64,000 bases of DNA from Thermoanaerobacter sp. A7A (GCF_000445185.1 NZ_AVAF01000122.1:62001-126000), one strand, 5' to 3'. Counted from the stretch's first letter, positions 17,796 to 29,562 are shown. Notes: a model not told the origin generated them from the letters alone. Made by a program: numbers and translations.

Positions 17796-17840
17796 GTGTT
17801 TAATTTGCGAAATCTATTCTTTGCGGGCTTATTTGTTTTA
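17771..17840 (+). terminator. Riboswitch-controlled intrinsic terminator
   Basis: AAGCCCGGAAGGATAGGTTT / AAATCTATTCTTTGCGGGCTT then ATTTGTTTT. Confidence 0.85.
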
Positions 17841-17882
17841 AATTGTCGTAGAAGTTGCAAAATAATATAGAACAGGAGGATT

Positions 17883-19268
17883 ATGATGGAAAAGGTGAGT
17901 AAAGTGAGGAACAAAAATTCTTTAGAAAATCTAGCAAATAGGATATGGAGGTTAGAAAACTATAATACCAATGTAAAAACAGAGATATTAGCTGGGATTA
18001 CCACATTTATAACAATGGCTTATATTATGTTTGTGAATCCCATTATACTAAAAGAAGCAGGGATGGACGCAGGAGCGGTATTTGTAGCTACTTGTCTTTC
18101 AGCAGCTATTGGAACTTTCATGATGGCTTTTTATGCTAATTACCCATTTGCACAGGCTCCAGGTATGGGACTTAACGCTTTTTTTACCTATACTGTTGTT
18201 TTGACAATGGGTTATACCTGGCAACAGGCTTTGGCTGCAGTTTTCTTTTCAGGAATTATATTTATTTTGATTACTTTGTTTGGAATACGGGAAATGATTG
18301 TCGATGCTATACCTATGTCTTTAAAATATGCAGTAAGTGGAGGAATAGGTTTATTTATAGCTTTTATTGGACTTAAAAATGCTGGTATAATCGTGGCAAA
18401 TCAAGCAACTTACATTGGATTTGGTGATTTGACTAATCCTGGGACACTTCTTGCCATTGCGGGTCTTTTTATAACAGCCATATTAATGTCGAGAAATATC
18501 AAAGGATCTATACTTCTTGGAATATTAATTACTACAGTATTGGGACTTTTTACTGGAATAGTGAAATTACCTTCTGATTTTAGTGCAATTAAAATGCCAC
18601 CAAGTCTTGCACCAACATTTCTTAAACTTGATATAAAAGGGCTTTTGGGAATTGGTGAGAATATCGGCTTTATTTCTTTAGTTACAAGTGTGCTATATGT
18701 AGTGTTGTCGTTTGCTTTTGTAGATTTATTTGATACCATAGGGACCTTTATAGGAACAGGATCAAAAGCAGGAATGTTAGATGAAAATGGCAAAATGCCT
18801 AATATGAAAAAAGGACTAATGTCGGATGCTATTGCCACCACGATAGGGTCACTTTTAGGAACTTCTACTGTGACTACTTACGTTGAGAGTGCTGCAGGTA
18901 TTGCAGAAGGTGGTAGAACGGGACTTACTGCTTTTGTGACAGGTATTTTGTTCTTGGTAGCATTGTTTTTCTCACCAATAGCTTTACTTGTTCCTACAGA
19001 GGCAACTGCTCCTGCTCTTATTATTGTTGGAGTTTTGATGATGGGTTCTATTAAGAAGATAAATTTTGAAGATTTTACAGAGGCTATGCCAGCTTTTCTT
19101 ACTATAATTGCTATGCCTTTCACTTTTAGCATTGCCAATGGTATTGCTGCAGGTCTTATTGCATATCCTATTGTAAAAATTGCTTCAGGAAAAGCAAAAG
19201 AAATTCATCCAATGGTTTATTTTCTTGCAATTTTATTCATATTGAGATTTATAACTTTATCAGAGTGA
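17883..19268 (+). CDS. pbuG: NCS2/AzgA-family purine (hypoxanthine/guanine) permease
   Basis: ITTFITMAYIMFVNP...APGMGLNAFFTYTVV; riboswitch leader. Confidence 0.85.
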   Translation: MMEKVSKVRNKNSLENLANRIWRLENYNTNVKTEILAGITTFITMAYIMFVNPIILKEAGMDAGAVFVATCLSAAIGTFMMAFYANYPFAQAPGMGLNAFFTYTVVLTMGYTWQQALAAVFFSGIIFILITLFGIREMIVDAIPMSLKYAVSGGIGLFIAFIGLKNAGIIVANQATYIGFGDLTNPGTLLAIAGLFITAILMSRNIKGSILLGILITTVLGLFTGIVKLPSDFSAIKMPPSLAPTFLKLDIKGLLGIGENIGFISLVTSVLYVVLSFAFVDLFDTIGTFIGTGSKAGMLDENGKMPNMKKGLMSDAIATTIGSLLGTSTVTTYVESAAGIAEGGRTGLTAFVTGILFLVALFFSPIALLVPTEATAPALIIVGVLMMGSIKKINFEDFTEAMPAFLTIIAMPFTFSIANGIAAGLIAYPIVKIASGKAKEIHPMVYFLAILFILRFITLSE

Positions 19269-19328
19269 AAATAAGACCCCAATTAGTACTTATCTAATTG
19301 GGGTCTTAAAAGAAAAGGGGGTATAAAA

Positions 19329-19790
19329 ATGCCTAAGGTGGCTATAGTTGTTGGAAGTAAATCTGATTTGCCTGTAGTTGAAAGATGTACAAAAATTCTT
19401 GAAGAACTTGAAATTCCCTATGATGTTAAAGTGCTGTCTGCCCATAGAACTCCCTTTGAGACACAAGAGTTTGCTGTGAATGCAGATAAATATTATGATA
19501 TAATCATTGTAGGTGCAGGAAAGGCTGCTCATCTGCCTGGTGTTATTGCTTCTTATACACTCTTGCCTGTGATTGGCCTTCCTATAAAATCTTCTACTTT
19601 AGATGGACTTGATTCCCTTTTGTCAATAGTCCAAATGCCTAAAGGTATTCCTGTTGCAACAGTGGCTATAGATGGAGCAGAGAATGCGGCCCTTTTAGCA
19701 TGCCATATCCTCTCTTTGAAATATACTTATTTAAAGGAAGCCTTGGCTGACTATAGAGAAAAAATGGCTGAAGAAGTGTTAAATAATTAA
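19329..19790 (+). CDS. purE: N5-carboxyaminoimidazole ribonucleotide mutase
   Basis: [39 protein letters not shown]. Confidence 0.97.
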   Translation: MPKVAIVVGSKSDLPVVERCTKILEELEIPYDVKVLSAHRTPFETQEFAVNADKYYDIIIVGAGKAAHLPGVIASYTLLPVIGLPIKSSTLDGLDSLLSIVQMPKGIPVATVAIDGAENAALLACHILSLKYTYLKEALADYREKMAEEVLNN

Positions 19791-19809
19791 GAGGTTGGAG
19801 GAGATAAAT

Positions 19810-20517
19810 ATGGAAAAAAGAGAATTGCTTTATGAAGGAAAAGCCAAAAAAGTTTATAAGACAGATGAAGAGAATTTTTATATCATCGAATACAAAGATG
19901 ATGCAACTGCTTTTAATGGCTTAAAGAAAGGCACAATTGCCGAAAAAGGTATAGTAAATAACAAAGTTTCTGCAATTTTATTTGCATTATTAGATAAAAA
20001 TAATGTACCCACTCATTATGTGAAAAGACTTAGTGATAGAGAAATGTTGGTTAAAAAAGTTGAGATTTTTCCTTTAGAAGTTATTGTGAGAAATTATGCA
20101 GCAGGAAGCATTTGTAAAAGATTAGGCCTTGAAGAAGGACTAAAGTTTAAAACGCCTGTGTTAGAATTCTCCTATAAAAATGACGAATTGAAAGACCCAA
20201 TGATTAATGAATATCACATACAAGCTCTCGAATTAGCCACCAAAGAAGAGATTGAAATTATGACAGGAATGACGTTTAAAGTCAACGAAATTTTGTCAGA
20301 ATATTTTTTATCTAAAGACATTATTTTGGTAGATTTTAAATTAGAATTTGGGAAAAGTAGTGAAGGAATATTATTAGCTGATGAAATTTCTCCTGATACT
20401 TGCAGATTTTGGGACAAAAACACTATGGAAAAACTTGATAAAGATAGATTTAGAAAAGATTTGGGCAAAGTAGAAGAAGCATATTTAGAAATTTTAAAAA
20501 GACTTGGAGGTATGTAA
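19810..20517 (+). CDS. purC: SAICAR synthetase
   Basis: [13 protein letters not shown]...[17 protein letters not shown]. Confidence 0.97.
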   Translation: MEKRELLYEGKAKKVYKTDEENFYIIEYKDDATAFNGLKKGTIAEKGIVNNKVSAILFALLDKNNVPTHYVKRLSDREMLVKKVEIFPLEVIVRNYAAGSICKRLGLEEGLKFKTPVLEFSYKNDELKDPMINEYHIQALELATKEEIEIMTGMTFKVNEILSEYFLSKDIILVDFKLEFGKSSEGILLADEISPDTCRFWDKNTMEKLDKDRFRKDLGKVEEAYLEILKRLGGM

Positions 20518-20518
20518 A

Positions 20519-20767
20519 GTGCTAATTGCAAAAGTCTATATAACTTTAAAAAAAGGAATACTTGACCCACAAGGAAAAGCAGTAAAGGGAGCTTTGTACT
20601 CATTAGGATACGAAGAAGTAAAAGAGGTACGGGTTGGGAAATATATAGAATTAACTTTTGAGGATGGCGATTTATCCCTCCTAAAGGACAAAGTAGATGA
20701 GATGTGTAAAAAGATACTGACAAATCCGATTATTGAAGATTACACCTTTGAGATTGTGGAGGGATAA
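20519..20767 (+). CDS. purS: FGAM synthase subunit PurS (GTG start)
   Basis: [41 protein letters not shown]. Confidence 0.95.
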   Translation: MLIAKVYITLKKGILDPQGKAVKGALYSLGYEEVKEVRVGKYIELTFEDGDLSLLKDKVDEMCKKILTNPIIEDYTFEIVEG

Positions 20768-20769
20768 AG

Positions 20770-21444
20770 ATGAAATTTGCTGTTATAGTTTTTCCAGGGT
20801 CCAATTGCGATGTGGACTGCTATTATGCTGTTAAAGATGGGCTTGGTGAAGAAGTAGAATATGTGTGGCATCAAGAAAAAAATTTGAGTAAGTACGATGT
20901 TATAATGTTACCAGGAGGATTTTCTTATGGTGATTATTTGAGGGCAGGAGCTATTGCTAGGTTTTCGCCTGTCATGGAGGCTGTCAGGGAAGAAGCAGAA
21001 AAAGGAAAATTTATTATAGGCATATGCAACGGATTTCAGATACTTACAGAAGCAGGGCTTTTGCCGGGAGCTTTGAGAAAAAATGAAGGTCTGAAATTTA
21101 TTTGCAATACTGTCAGCATAATAGTTGAAAATGACAAAACTCCTTTTACTACAAGGCTTAAAAAAGGGCAGGAGATTTTACTTCCAATTGCTCATGGAGA
21201 AGGCAATTATTATGTAGATGACAAAACTTTAAAAGAACTAAAAGAAAACAATCAAATTGTTTTTAGGTACAAAGAAAATATCAACGGCTCTGTTGAGAGA
21301 ATAGCCGGAGTTATAAATAAAAAAGGAAATGTTTTAGGAATGATGCCTCATCCAGAGAGAGCTTATGCCCCCTTGCTGGGTAATACTGACGGGCTTTATA
21401 TCTTAGGGTCAATAGTGGATAATTTTGTAAAAGGCGGGGTTTAA
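20770..21444 (+). CDS. purQ: FGAM synthase subunit PurQ
   Basis: [19 protein letters not shown]...[19 protein letters not shown]. Confidence 0.97.
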   Translation: MKFAVIVFPGSNCDVDCYYAVKDGLGEEVEYVWHQEKNLSKYDVIMLPGGFSYGDYLRAGAIARFSPVMEAVREEAEKGKFIIGICNGFQILTEAGLLPGALRKNEGLKFICNTVSIIVENDKTPFTTRLKKGQEILLPIAHGEGNYYVDDKTLKELKENNQIVFRYKENINGSVERIAGVINKKGNVLGMMPHPERAYAPLLGNTDGLYILGSIVDNFVKGGV

Positions 21445-21446
21445 GG

Positions 21447-22676
21447 ATGGATAAAATATGGAGAGAATTAGGACTTACTGATGAGGAGTATGAGAAGATT
21501 ATTTCGATATTAGGAAGAGAGCCTAATATAACTGAATTAGGTATGTATAGTGTTATGTGGTCTGAACATTGTGCCTATAAAAATTCTAAACCTCTTTTAA
21601 AATATTTACCTACAAAAGGCGAAAGAGTAATACAAGGACCGGGAGAAAATGCAGGAGTATTGGATATTGGAGATAATTTGGCAGTTGTGATGAAGATAGA
21701 AAGCCATAACCACCCTTCTGCAATTGAACCCTATCAAGGAGCAGCTACAGGTGTTGGGGGAATAATAAGAGATATATTCACAATGGGGGCAAGGCCAATT
21801 GCTCTTTTAGATTCTTTGAGATTTGGAATTCCTGATGATAAAAGGACTAAATATCTCATCGAAAACGTGGTAGCCGGTATAGCGGATTATGGAAATTGCA
21901 TAGGAATTCCTACAGTAGGTGGGGATACCTATTTTGAAGAAAGTTACAAAGGAAATCCTTTAGTAAATGCGATGTGTGTAGGAATAGTAGAAAAAGACAA
22001 GATAAAAAAAGGGATAGCAAAAGGTATAGGTAACCCTGTTATGATAGTAGGTGCTACTACGGGGAGAGACGGTATTGGAGGTGCAAGTTTTGCTTCTCAG
22101 GAATTAAGCGAGGAATCAGAAGAAAAAAGACCTTCTGTTCAAGTTGGCGACCCCTTTATGGAAAAACTGCTTTTGGAGGCTTGTTTAGAACTTTTTGAAA
22201 CAGATGCCGTAGTTGCTATACAAGATATGGGTGCGGCAGGTCTTACCTCTTCTTCTTGCGAGATGGCTTCCCGCGGTGGAGTTGGAATGGAGCTTGACCT
22301 TGATAAAGTGCCTTTGAGAGAAGAGGGAATGACACCTTATGAAATAATGCTTTCTGAATCTCAAGAGAGGATGTTGGTTGTAGTAGAGAAGGGCAAGGAA
22401 GAAGATGTACAAAAGGTGTTTAAAAAATGGGGACTGAATGCCGCCACAATAGGGAAAATCACTGATGATGGAATGATAAGAGTGATTAAAGATGGAAAAG
22501 TAGTTGCGGAAGTTCCAGCCAAGTCTTTAACAGAAGATGCTCCTCAATATATTAGAGAAGAAAAAGTGCCTAAATGGCAAAAAGAGGTCAATAAGTTGGA
22601 TATAAATGAAATAAAACCTCCAGAGGATATGAATAAAGCTCTAAAAGATGTAATTTCTTCTTTAAACGTTGCGTAA
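21447..22676 (+). CDS. purL: FGAM synthase II, N-terminal part (split gene)
   Basis: [18 protein letters not shown]...[23 protein letters not shown]; stops at SSLNVA*. Confidence 0.95.
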   Translation: MDKIWRELGLTDEEYEKIISILGREPNITELGMYSVMWSEHCAYKNSKPLLKYLPTKGERVIQGPGENAGVLDIGDNLAVVMKIESHNHPSAIEPYQGAATGVGGIIRDIFTMGARPIALLDSLRFGIPDDKRTKYLIENVVAGIADYGNCIGIPTVGGDTYFEESYKGNPLVNAMCVGIVEKDKIKKGIAKGIGNPVMIVGATTGRDGIGGASFASQELSEESEEKRPSVQVGDPFMEKLLLEACLELFETDAVVAIQDMGAAGLTSSSCEMASRGGVGMELDLDKVPLREEGMTPYEIMLSESQERMLVVVEKGKEEDVQKVFKKWGLNAATIGKITDDGMIRVIKDGKVVAEVPAKSLTEDAPQYIREEKVPKWQKEVNKLDINEIKPPEDMNKALKDVISSLNVA

Positions 22677-23646
22677 AGAATGGATATACAGTCAATATGA
22701 TTATATGGTGAGGACAGACACAGTAATAACTCCAGGAATGGATGCAGCTGTTGTGAGGATAAAAGGTACAAAAAAAGCTGTTGCATTGACAACTGATTGT
22801 AATGGTAGATATTGTTATTTAGATCCCTATATAGGTTCTCAAATTGCTGTAGCGGAGGCAGCTCGAAATCTTTGTATGGTTGGCGCTAAACCTATAGGGG
22901 TTACAGATTGTTTAAATTTTGGCAATCCGGAAAAGAAAGAAATATATTGGCAATTAAAAAATTCTATATTTGGAATAGCTAAAACCTGTGAAACTCTTCA
23001 AATCCCTGTGGTAAGCGGAAATGTCAGTCTTTACAATGAAAATGAAGAGGGAGCTATTTATCCTACTCCTGTAATAGGAATGGCAGGCCTTATAGAGGAT
23101 GTATCAAAAATTTGTACAATGGACTTTAAAAAAGAAAGAGATGTAATTATAATTTTAGGTGAGAATAAAGGAGAGATTGGGGGAAGTGAGTATCTTAAAG
23201 TTTGTTTTGGAATGGTAAAAGGGCAACCACCTCAAATAGACTTGGAAGAGGAAAAAAGATTGCAAGAATTAGTGTTAAAACTTATAGAGGAAGGTTTAAT
23301 TAATTCTTCTCATGACATATCAGAGGGCGGTTTTGTGGTTGCTTTGGTTGAAAGTGCAATTTCAGGCAAAAAAGGTGCAAAAATTTCGCTACAAACTTCT
23401 CTTAGAGAGGATGTAGAGTTGTTCTCTGAATCTCAATCAAGAGCATTAATTACTGTAAGTCCTGAAAAAGTAGAGGAAGTATTAAAAATAGCTTATGAAT
23501 ACCAAGTTCCGGCTCAAAAAGTAGGAGTTGTAGAAGGTAAAGATATTGCAATTGAGGTAAATGGTAAAAGAATAATAGACCTTCCTTTAGAAGTCTTAGA
23601 GGAAAGCTGGAGAGGGAGAATAAAATGGGAAATGGAGAGAAATTAA
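22669..23646 (+). CDS. purL: FGAM synthase II, C-terminal part in +1 frame (split gene)
   Basis: [51 protein letters not shown] continues PurL; potential TTG start, no clear SD. Confidence 0.9.
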   Translation: MRKEWIYSQYDYMVRTDTVITPGMDAAVVRIKGTKKAVALTTDCNGRYCYLDPYIGSQIAVAEAARNLCMVGAKPIGVTDCLNFGNPEKKEIYWQLKNSIFGIAKTCETLQIPVVSGNVSLYNENEEGAIYPTPVIGMAGLIEDVSKICTMDFKKERDVIIILGENKGEIGGSEYLKVCFGMVKGQPPQIDLEEEKRLQELVLKLIEEGLINSSHDISEGGFVVALVESAISGKKGAKISLQTSLREDVELFSESQSRALITVSPEKVEEVLKIAYEYQVPAQKVGVVEGKDIAIEVNGKRIIDLPLEVLEESWRGRIKWEMERN

Positions 23647-25022
23647 AAGAGGAATGTGGTGTTTTCGGTGCCTTTAGTTTGTCCACTTCAGTTACTTCCT
23701 ATATCTATTATGGCTTACAAGCCTTGCAGCACAGAGGGCAGGAAAGTTCAGGTATAGCTATTTATGATGGCGAAAAAATAAATTGTATTAAGGGGTTGGG
23801 ACTTGTCAGTGAGGTCTTTAATAAGGAAAATTTAAAGACATTAGAGGGAAAAATGGGGATAGGCCATGTAAGGTATTCTACTACAGGCAGCAATGACATT
23901 ATAAATGCTCAACCCCTCGTTGCTAATTTTAAAAATGAATATATGGCTCTTGCTCATAATGGCAATTTGATAAACGCAGAAGAGCTAAGAGGCCAATTGG
24001 AGGAGGACGGTAGAATATTTCAAACTACAACTGATAGCGAAATAATCCTTCATTTAATTGCAAAGAATTTCCAAAAGGGCTTAATAGAAGCGCTTTTAGA
24101 AACAATAAAGCAAATAAAAGGTTCATACGCTTTAGTGATTTTAACAGACAATAAATTAATAGGGATAAGAGACGTAAACAGTATAAGGCCTCTTTGTATA
24201 GGCAAAAAAGATGACACTTATTTCTTATCTTCTGAGTCTTGTGCCTTTGACGTAATAGGAGCAGAGTTGATACGAGATGTAGAAGCAGGAGAAATAGTTA
24301 TAATTGATGGAAAAGGAATAGATTCTGTTAAGTTAGAAGTAGAAGAAAAAAAGATGCCTTGTGTTTTTGAATATATCTATTTTGCTAGACCTGACAGTGT
24401 CATAGATGAAAAAAGTGTTTATTTTACACGATTAGAGATGGGGAAAAGATTAGCTGAAGAAGCACCTGTAGATGCAGACTTGGTAGTACCAGTTCCAGAT
24501 TCAGGCATTGCCGCTGCAAGAGGTTATTCTCTCAAAACAGGTATACCAATGGGTGAGGGACTTATAAAAAATAAATACATTGGAAGGACTTTTATTGCTC
24601 CCGACCAAAGGGATAGAGAGACAGGTGTGAGGATAAAGCTAAATGTCTTAAAAGAATTGGTTCAAGGCAAGAGGATAGTTTTAATAGATGATTCAATAGT
24701 TAGAGGCACAACTATGAAGAGATTAGTGAATCTATTAAAAAATGGGGGAGCAAAAGAGGTTCATGTGAGGATAAGTTCACCTCCTGTTAAATATTCCTGC
24801 TACTTTGGAATTGATACTCCGACAAAAAAAGAATTGATAGGAGCGAGGATGTCAGTTGAAGAGATGTGCAAATTAATAGGAGCTGACAGCCTACAGTTTT
24901 TAAGTATTGAAGGGCTTATAAAAAGTGTAGGACTTAAATCTATTTGCACAGGTTGCTTTGATGGCAACTATCCTATGTATGTTCCAAAAGAAGGAAGCAA
25001 GTATCTTTTTGAGAAAAAATAA
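23625..25022 (+). CDS. purF: Amidophosphoribosyltransferase
   Basis: ECGVFGAF...LQHRGQESSGIA...IVLIDDSIVRGTT. Confidence 0.97.
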   Translation: MGNGEKLKEECGVFGAFSLSTSVTSYIYYGLQALQHRGQESSGIAIYDGEKINCIKGLGLVSEVFNKENLKTLEGKMGIGHVRYSTTGSNDIINAQPLVANFKNEYMALAHNGNLINAEELRGQLEEDGRIFQTTTDSEIILHLIAKNFQKGLIEALLETIKQIKGSYALVILTDNKLIGIRDVNSIRPLCIGKKDDTYFLSSESCAFDVIGAELIRDVEAGEIVIIDGKGIDSVKLEVEEKKMPCVFEYIYFARPDSVIDEKSVYFTRLEMGKRLAEEAPVDADLVVPVPDSGIAAARGYSLKTGIPMGEGLIKNKYIGRTFIAPDQRDRETGVRIKLNVLKELVQGKRIVLIDDSIVRGTTMKRLVNLLKNGGAKEVHVRISSPPVKYSCYFGIDTPTKKELIGARMSVEEMCKLIGADSLQFLSIEGLIKSVGLKSICTGCFDGNYPMYVPKEGSKYLFEKK

Positions 25023-25033
25023 AAAGTAGGTGT

Positions 25034-26050
25034 ATGATTATGAATTATAAAGATGCTGGGGTAAATATAGATGAAGGCAATAAACTGGTGGAAATGATAA
25101 AACCTATTGCAAAAAAGACTTTGACAGACAATGTTTTGGAAGGCATTGGGGGATTTGCAGCTCTTTTTGAGATAAAAAATTACAAAAACCCTGTAATCGT
25201 GTCAAGCACTGATGGGGTTGGGACAAAACTTAAAATAGCCTTTATGATGGACAAACACGATACTGTAGGAATAGACCTTGTAGCTATGTGTGTAAATGAC
25301 ATTATTGTAACTGGTGCTAAGCCTTTGTTTTTTCTTGACTATTTTGCTACTGGAAAGTTAAAAAGTAAGACTGCAGTAGAAGTGATCAAAGGAATAGCAG
25401 AGGGTTGTAAAATAGCCGGGTGTGCTTTAATAGGTGGCGAAACAGCAGAACTTCCAGGTTTTTATAAAGAAGGAGAGTATGATTTAGCAGGCTTTTGTGT
25501 AGGAATTGTAGAAAAAGAAGAGCTGATTGATACAAAATCAATAAAAAAAGGAGATGCCATAATTGGGCTTGCCTCTTCTGGAATTCACAGCAATGGCTAT
25601 TCTTTAGTGAGGAAAGTCTTTTTTGAGAAAAACAATTTTTCAGTAAAAGACTTTATACCAGAGCTTGGCATGAATTTAGGAGATGCACTCCTTACCCCTA
25701 CAAAAATATATGTCAAGTCAATAGAGGCTTTAAAAGAGTTAAAAATTAAAGGAATGGCTCATATTACCGGAGGAGGTTTTATTGACAATATTCCAAGAAT
25801 ACTAAGAAAAAGTATAGCTGCAAAAATAAATAAAGGAAGTTGGAAAATTCCAACCATTTTTAACTTGATTCAAAGATTGGGAGATATTGAAGAAAGAGAA
25901 ATGTATCGCACTTTTAATATGGGGATTGGCATGGTAGTTATAGTAGACCCTTCTGATGTAGATAAGGCTTTAGAAAAATTAAATGGCATAGGTGAAAAAG
26001 CTTATGTAATAGGGGAGATAGTAGAAAGCGAAGGCGGTGTAATTTTATGA
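25034..26050 (+). CDS. purM: AIR synthetase
   Basis: YKDAGVNIDEGNKLV...VSSTDGVGTKLKIAF. Confidence 0.97.
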   Translation: MIMNYKDAGVNIDEGNKLVEMIKPIAKKTLTDNVLEGIGGFAALFEIKNYKNPVIVSSTDGVGTKLKIAFMMDKHDTVGIDLVAMCVNDIIVTGAKPLFFLDYFATGKLKSKTAVEVIKGIAEGCKIAGCALIGGETAELPGFYKEGEYDLAGFCVGIVEKEELIDTKSIKKGDAIIGLASSGIHSNGYSLVRKVFFEKNNFSVKDFIPELGMNLGDALLTPTKIYVKSIEALKELKIKGMAHITGGGFIDNIPRILRKSIAAKINKGSWKIPTIFNLIQRLGDIEEREMYRTFNMGIGMVVIVDPSDVDKALEKLNGIGEKAYVIGEIVESEGGVIL

Positions 26051-26661
26051 ACCTTGTGGTGATGGCATCAGGTAACGGGACTGATTTGCAGTCAATAATT
26101 GATGCCATTGAAGAAGGATATATAAATGCCAGGATAATTGCCGTCATTAGCGATAAAAAAGGAGCTTATGCTCTTGAAAGGGCAAAAAAACACGGAATTG
26201 CTACTTACTGCCTTCCCAAAAAAGAATTGAAAGAAAATTTCCAAAGAGAGTTATTAAAACTTCTTGAAAAATTGAATCCGGATGGAATAATTCTTGCAGG
26301 TTTTTTGACAATTCTCAGTGGAGAAATTGTAGAAAGATTTGAAAACAAGATAATAAATATACATCCCTCACTTATCCCTGCCTTTTGTGGCAAAGGATTT
26401 TATGGAATGAAGGTACATCAGGCGGTCTATGAATACGGAGTAAAATACACCGGCTGTACTGTTCACTTTGTGGACAGTGGTGCTGATACCGGACCTATTA
26501 TTCTTCAAGAAGTTGTGAAAATTGATGAAGAGGATACGCCAGAGGCCATTGCAAAAAAAGTACTGGAAGTAGAACACAAAGTTTTACCTTATGCAGTTAA
26601 GCTTTTTACAGAGGGGAAGTTAAAAGTCGAAGGTAGAAAAGTGAAAATATTAAAGTTTTAA
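26047..26661 (+). CDS. purN: GAR formyltransferase
   Basis: VMASGNGTDLQSIIDAI...IINIHPSLIPAFCGKGFYG. Confidence 0.96.
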   Translation: MNLVVMASGNGTDLQSIIDAIEEGYINARIIAVISDKKGAYALERAKKHGIATYCLPKKELKENFQRELLKLLEKLNPDGIILAGFLTILSGEIVERFENKIINIHPSLIPAFCGKGFYGMKVHQAVYEYGVKYTGCTVHFVDSGADTGPIILQEVVKIDEEDTPEAIAKKVLEVEHKVLPYAVKLFTEGKLKVEGRKVKILKF

Positions 26662-26696
26662 AAGGGATTATAAAACTGTAAAAAGGAGGCAATTCT

Positions 26697-28223
26697 ATGG
26701 CCAAAAAAGCGTTAATAAGTGTTTCAAAAAAAGAAGGCATAGTTGAATTTGCCAAAAAGCTTAATGAATTAGGATATGAAATAATATCAACAGGTGGGAC
26801 TTATAATCTTCTTAAAGAAAATAGAGTAAATGTAGTAAAGGTATCAGACATAACAGGTTTCCCTGAAATTATGGACGGGAGAGTAAAGACGCTTCACCCT
26901 AAAATTCATGGAGGGCTTCTTGCAATAAGAGACAATGAAGAGCACATTAAAGCTCTTAAAGAACATGGCATTGAACCAATAGATATAGTTGTCATAAATT
27001 TATATCCTTTTAAAGAAACAATCCTCAAAGAAAATGTGACTTTAGAAGAAGCGATAGAAAATATAGACATTGGCGGTCCTTCAATGATAAGGGCTGCAGC
27101 TAAAAACTACAAATATGTAACTATTCTTGTAGATCCAAAGGATTATGATACAGTCATTGAAGAAATAAAACAATATGGCAATACAAAAGAAGAGACGAGA
27201 TTTTATCTGGCAGCAAAAGCTTTTGGCCATACAGCCCTTTACGATTCTTTGATATACAATTATTTGATACAAAAAAATAACATAGAGTTTCCCGAAGTTA
27301 TGGCCTTTGCCTATGAAAAAGCTCAAGACATGAGATATGGTGAAAATCCTCATCAAAAGGCGGCTTTTTACAAAAATCCCATAAAAGCCTATGGCATTGC
27401 AGAATGTGAGCAGCTGCACGGTAAAGAGCTCTCTTTTAACAATATAAACGATGCAAATGCCGCAATAGAACTTTTAAGAGAGTTTAAAGAGCCTGCAGCA
27501 GTTGCCGTAAAGCACACAAATCCTTGTGGAGTAGCTATTGCAGATAATATATACAATGCTTACTTAAAAGCTTATGAGAGTGACCCTGTTTCTATTTTTG
27601 GGGGAATTGTAGCATTAAATAGAACTGTAGATGTTAAAACAGCTGAAGAACTTATAAAAATATTCTTAGAAATAGTAATTGCTCCAGACTTTGAAGAAGA
27701 GTCCTTAGAGATTTTAAAGAAAAAGAAAAACTTAAGGATATTGAGATTAAAAGAAGGATATGAAAAAGAATATGATTTAAAGAAAGTAGAAGGCGGACTT
27801 TTAGTACAAGAAAAGGATGAAATAGATTTAGATGAGAATAATTTGAAAGTAGTTACTAAAAAAGCACCTACTCAAAAAGAGATGGAAGATTTAAGGTTTG
27901 CCTGGAAGGTAGTAAAGCACGTAAAATCCAATGCGATTGTTTTAGCAAAAGATGGAGCTACAGTAGGTATTGGCGTGGGACAAGTCAACAGGATATGGCC
28001 GACAGAACAAGCAATCAAACAAGCAGGCGAAAAAGCAAAGGGAAGTGTCCTTGCATCAGATGCCTTTTTCCCATTTCCAGATGTTGTGGAAGCGGCTGTA
28101 AAAGGCGGTATAACTGCCATAATCCAACCAGGCGGCTCACAAAACGATGCTTTATCAATTGAAGCTGCAGACAAAGGCGGTATATCAATGATATTCACTG
28201 GCATAAGGCACTTTAAACATTGA
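26697..28223 (+). CDS. purH: AICAR transformylase / IMP cyclohydrolase
   Basis: [18 protein letters not shown]...[17 protein letters not shown]. Confidence 0.97.
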   Translation: MAKKALISVSKKEGIVEFAKKLNELGYEIISTGGTYNLLKENRVNVVKVSDITGFPEIMDGRVKTLHPKIHGGLLAIRDNEEHIKALKEHGIEPIDIVVINLYPFKETILKENVTLEEAIENIDIGGPSMIRAAAKNYKYVTILVDPKDYDTVIEEIKQYGNTKEETRFYLAAKAFGHTALYDSLIYNYLIQKNNIEFPEVMAFAYEKAQDMRYGENPHQKAAFYKNPIKAYGIAECEQLHGKELSFNNINDANAAIELLREFKEPAAVAVKHTNPCGVAIADNIYNAYLKAYESDPVSIFGGIVALNRTVDVKTAEELIKIFLEIVIAPDFEEESLEILKKKKNLRILRLKEGYEKEYDLKKVEGGLLVQEKDEIDLDENNLKVVTKKAPTQKEMEDLRFAWKVVKHVKSNAIVLAKDGATVGIGVGQVNRIWPTEQAIKQAGEKAKGSVLASDAFFPFPDVVEAAVKGGITAIIQPGGSQNDALSIEAADKGGISMIFTGIRHFKH

Positions 28224-28235
28224 GGAGGAATTTGT

Positions 28236-29495
28236 ATGAAGGTTTTAGTCATAGGGGGCGGAGGAAGAGAACATGCAATTGTTCACAAACTTTCACAAAG
28301 TTCTAAAGTAGATAAAATCTACTGTGCTCCCGGAAATGCTGGCATAGGTCTTTTGGCAGAATGTGTTGATATAAAAATTGGAGATATTGAAAAACTTAAA
28401 GAATTTGCCATAAAAAATAACATTGATTTAACAGTTGTAGGGCCAGAGATGCCACTGGTACAAGGTATTGTGGATGAATTTGAGAAAGCAGGGCTTAAAA
28501 TCTTTGGGCCTAATAAAAGTGCTGCGGCTATTGAGGGAAGCAAATATTTTACTAAACAGCTTCTTTCTAAATACAATATTCCTACTGGAAGGTTTAAAGC
28601 CTTTGACAAATATCAGGAGGCTTTGAAGTTTTTAAAAGAGACATGGTATCCTGCTGTGATGAAAGCAGATGGACTGGCACAAGGTAAAGGAGTGTTTATT
28701 GTAAAAGACTTTATAGAAGCAAAAGAAGCTCTAGACTTAATGATGAAAAAAAGGATATTTGGTGCATCAGGAGATATAGTAATAATAGAAGAGATGCTTT
28801 TTGGAAAAGAAGCGTCAGTATTCGCATTTACAGATGGAGAAAATATTTTACCTATGGTTTCTGCTATGGATTACAAAAAGGTCTATGAAGGAGACAAAGG
28901 TCCTAACACTGGAGGTATGGGAAGCATTGCACCAAATCCTTATCTTGAGGAAGAAACTTTAAAAGAAGTAATGGAAAGTATTTTAAAACCAATGGTAAAG
29001 GCACTTCAAAAAGAAGGCATTGTATATAAAGGAGTGTTGTACGCAGGTTTAATGCTTACAAAAGAAGGACCTAAGGTTTTAGAATTTAATGCAAGATTTG
29101 GAGACCCTGAAACACAAGTTGTACTGCCCCTTTTAAAAACAGACCTTATTGATATAATGGAAGCTACCATAGAAGGAAAACTTGATAAAATACAAATTGA
29201 ATGGGAAAACAAAAAGGCTGTATGTGTTGTTGCGGTATCAAACGGTTACCCCGGGGAATATCAGATAGGTTTTGAGATAACGGGGTTAGAAAAAGTAAAA
29301 GAGGCCTTTGTATACCATGCAGGAACGGCATTAAAAGATGGTAAAATTGTCACATCAGGAGGAAGAGTGCTTGCTGTTACCACAATAGGGGATTCATATG
29401 AAGAAGCGAGAGAGAAAGTTTATAGAGAAATTGAAAAAATAAGCTTTGAAGGGATGTACTATAGAAAAGATATTGCTTTGGTAAGCCAGGTGTAA
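28236..29495 (+). CDS. purD: GAR synthetase
   Basis: VLVIGGGGREHAIVHKL...PNTGGMGSIAPNPY. Confidence 0.97.
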   Translation: MKVLVIGGGGREHAIVHKLSQSSKVDKIYCAPGNAGIGLLAECVDIKIGDIEKLKEFAIKNNIDLTVVGPEMPLVQGIVDEFEKAGLKIFGPNKSAAAIEGSKYFTKQLLSKYNIPTGRFKAFDKYQEALKFLKETWYPAVMKADGLAQGKGVFIVKDFIEAKEALDLMMKKRIFGASGDIVIIEEMLFGKEASVFAFTDGENILPMVSAMDYKKVYEGDKGPNTGGMGSIAPNPYLEEETLKEVMESILKPMVKALQKEGIVYKGVLYAGLMLTKEGPKVLEFNARFGDPETQVVLPLLKTDLIDIMEATIEGKLDKIQIEWENKKAVCVVAVSNGYPGEYQIGFEITGLEKVKEAFVYHAGTALKDGKIVTSGGRVLAVTTIGDSYEEAREKVYREIEKISFEGMYYRKDIALVSQV

Positions 29496-29510
29496 ACCTG
29501 GCATTTTTAA
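29484..29510 (+). terminator. Terminator of the pur operon
   Basis: GCCAGGTgtaaACCTGGCATTTTT overlapping the purD stop. Confidence 0.8.
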
Positions 29511-29562
29511 TTGGCTAAAATTATGGTATAATATCTTCTAACATCGGCCTTAATTTTTTAAA

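Noticed and set aside
22661-22667. T_TTA_AAC slippery heptamer in the zero frame at the purL break
   Set aside because: It would direct a -1 shift, but the downstream purL part lies in the +1 frame, so it cannot explain the fusion.
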